DNA of 31,163 nucleotides from IMG/VR virus record IMGVR_UViG_3300010392_000660, positions 1-31,163 of that record; one strand, 5' to 3'. Origin of the DNA: a virus. The notes below the pieces were generated by a model. The model did no database searches. It was not told the origin of the DNA and was given only the letters and a program-made list of their open reading frames with translations. Shown here in pieces: positions 31,151 to 31,163 of the stretch. Positions within the stretch are counted from its first letter, which is position 1, and the number at the start of each line of letters is the position of its first letter. A program made the translations under genes and the position numbers.

Positions 31151-31163
31151 AACCCCCAACCCC

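Noticed and set aside
30492-31152. Two long minus-strand open frames over the right end
   Set aside because: They are mirror frames of a GC-rich plus-strand gene that has a promoter and ribosome site; their products are low-complexity Arg/Ala/Pro-rich.
1-31163. tRNA genes, integrase, transposase or attachment sites
   Set aside because: None was recognised when reading both strands; the layout fits a lytic phage, although early genes lie outside the window.

Overview
The window looks like most of the late half, plus part of the replication and nucleotide-metabolism region, of a tailed phage with a podovirus-type (T7-like) virion. The evidence is a T7 gp8-type portal, tail tubular A and B proteins, three internal virion proteins and no tape-measure, baseplate or sheath genes. 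The lysis genes (three-helix holin, M15 peptidase endolysin, spanin-like membrane protein) and consensus sigma-70 promoters suggest a Gram-negative host. The host itself cannot be named from the sequence.

Plus strand, 1-4364: the 3' part of a primase-helicase (end of a prim-pol domain, PriCT-2, SF3-type helicase), then a tight operon whose products match the Z-genome (2-aminoadenine, diaminopurine) pathway. PurZ converts dGMP and aspartate to the succino-dZMP precursor, MazZ supplies dGMP from dGTP, and DatZ removes dATP. A PD-(D/E)XK nuclease follows. The phage is therefore predicted to carry Z instead of A in its DNA. The expected DNA polymerase (DpoZ) is not in the window and probably lies before base 1.

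Minus strand, 30309 down to 4276: one continuous, mostly stop-start coupled late block. In order of transcription it encodes the small terminase, two or three tiny ORFs, large terminase, portal, a Bbp19-like protein, scaffold and a YkgJ-like cysteine-cluster protein. Then comes the major capsid protein with its own promoter and terminator, followed by small head-region proteins, tail tubular B, tail tubular A, and internal virion proteins of 133, 586 and 1529 aa. A receptor-binding/fibre cluster comes next; it includes a 22-repeat fibre and a SAM-methyltransferase-like protein. The lysis cassette is last. The two strands converge near 4.3 kb.

Right end, 30346-31163: a GC-rich divergent promoter region. 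A minus-strand promoter starts the late block and a plus-strand promoter drives a GC-rich small gene that resembles the first gene of an early operon. The first ~300 bases of the window are also GC-rich (about 68% in bases 1-180, about 43% in 301-420), whereas the ~30 kb core is near 45-50%. If the genome is circular or circularly permuted, the early GC-rich region would wrap from the right end to the left end, and about one early module is missing from the window. No tRNA, integrase, insertion sequence or CRISPR array was seen.
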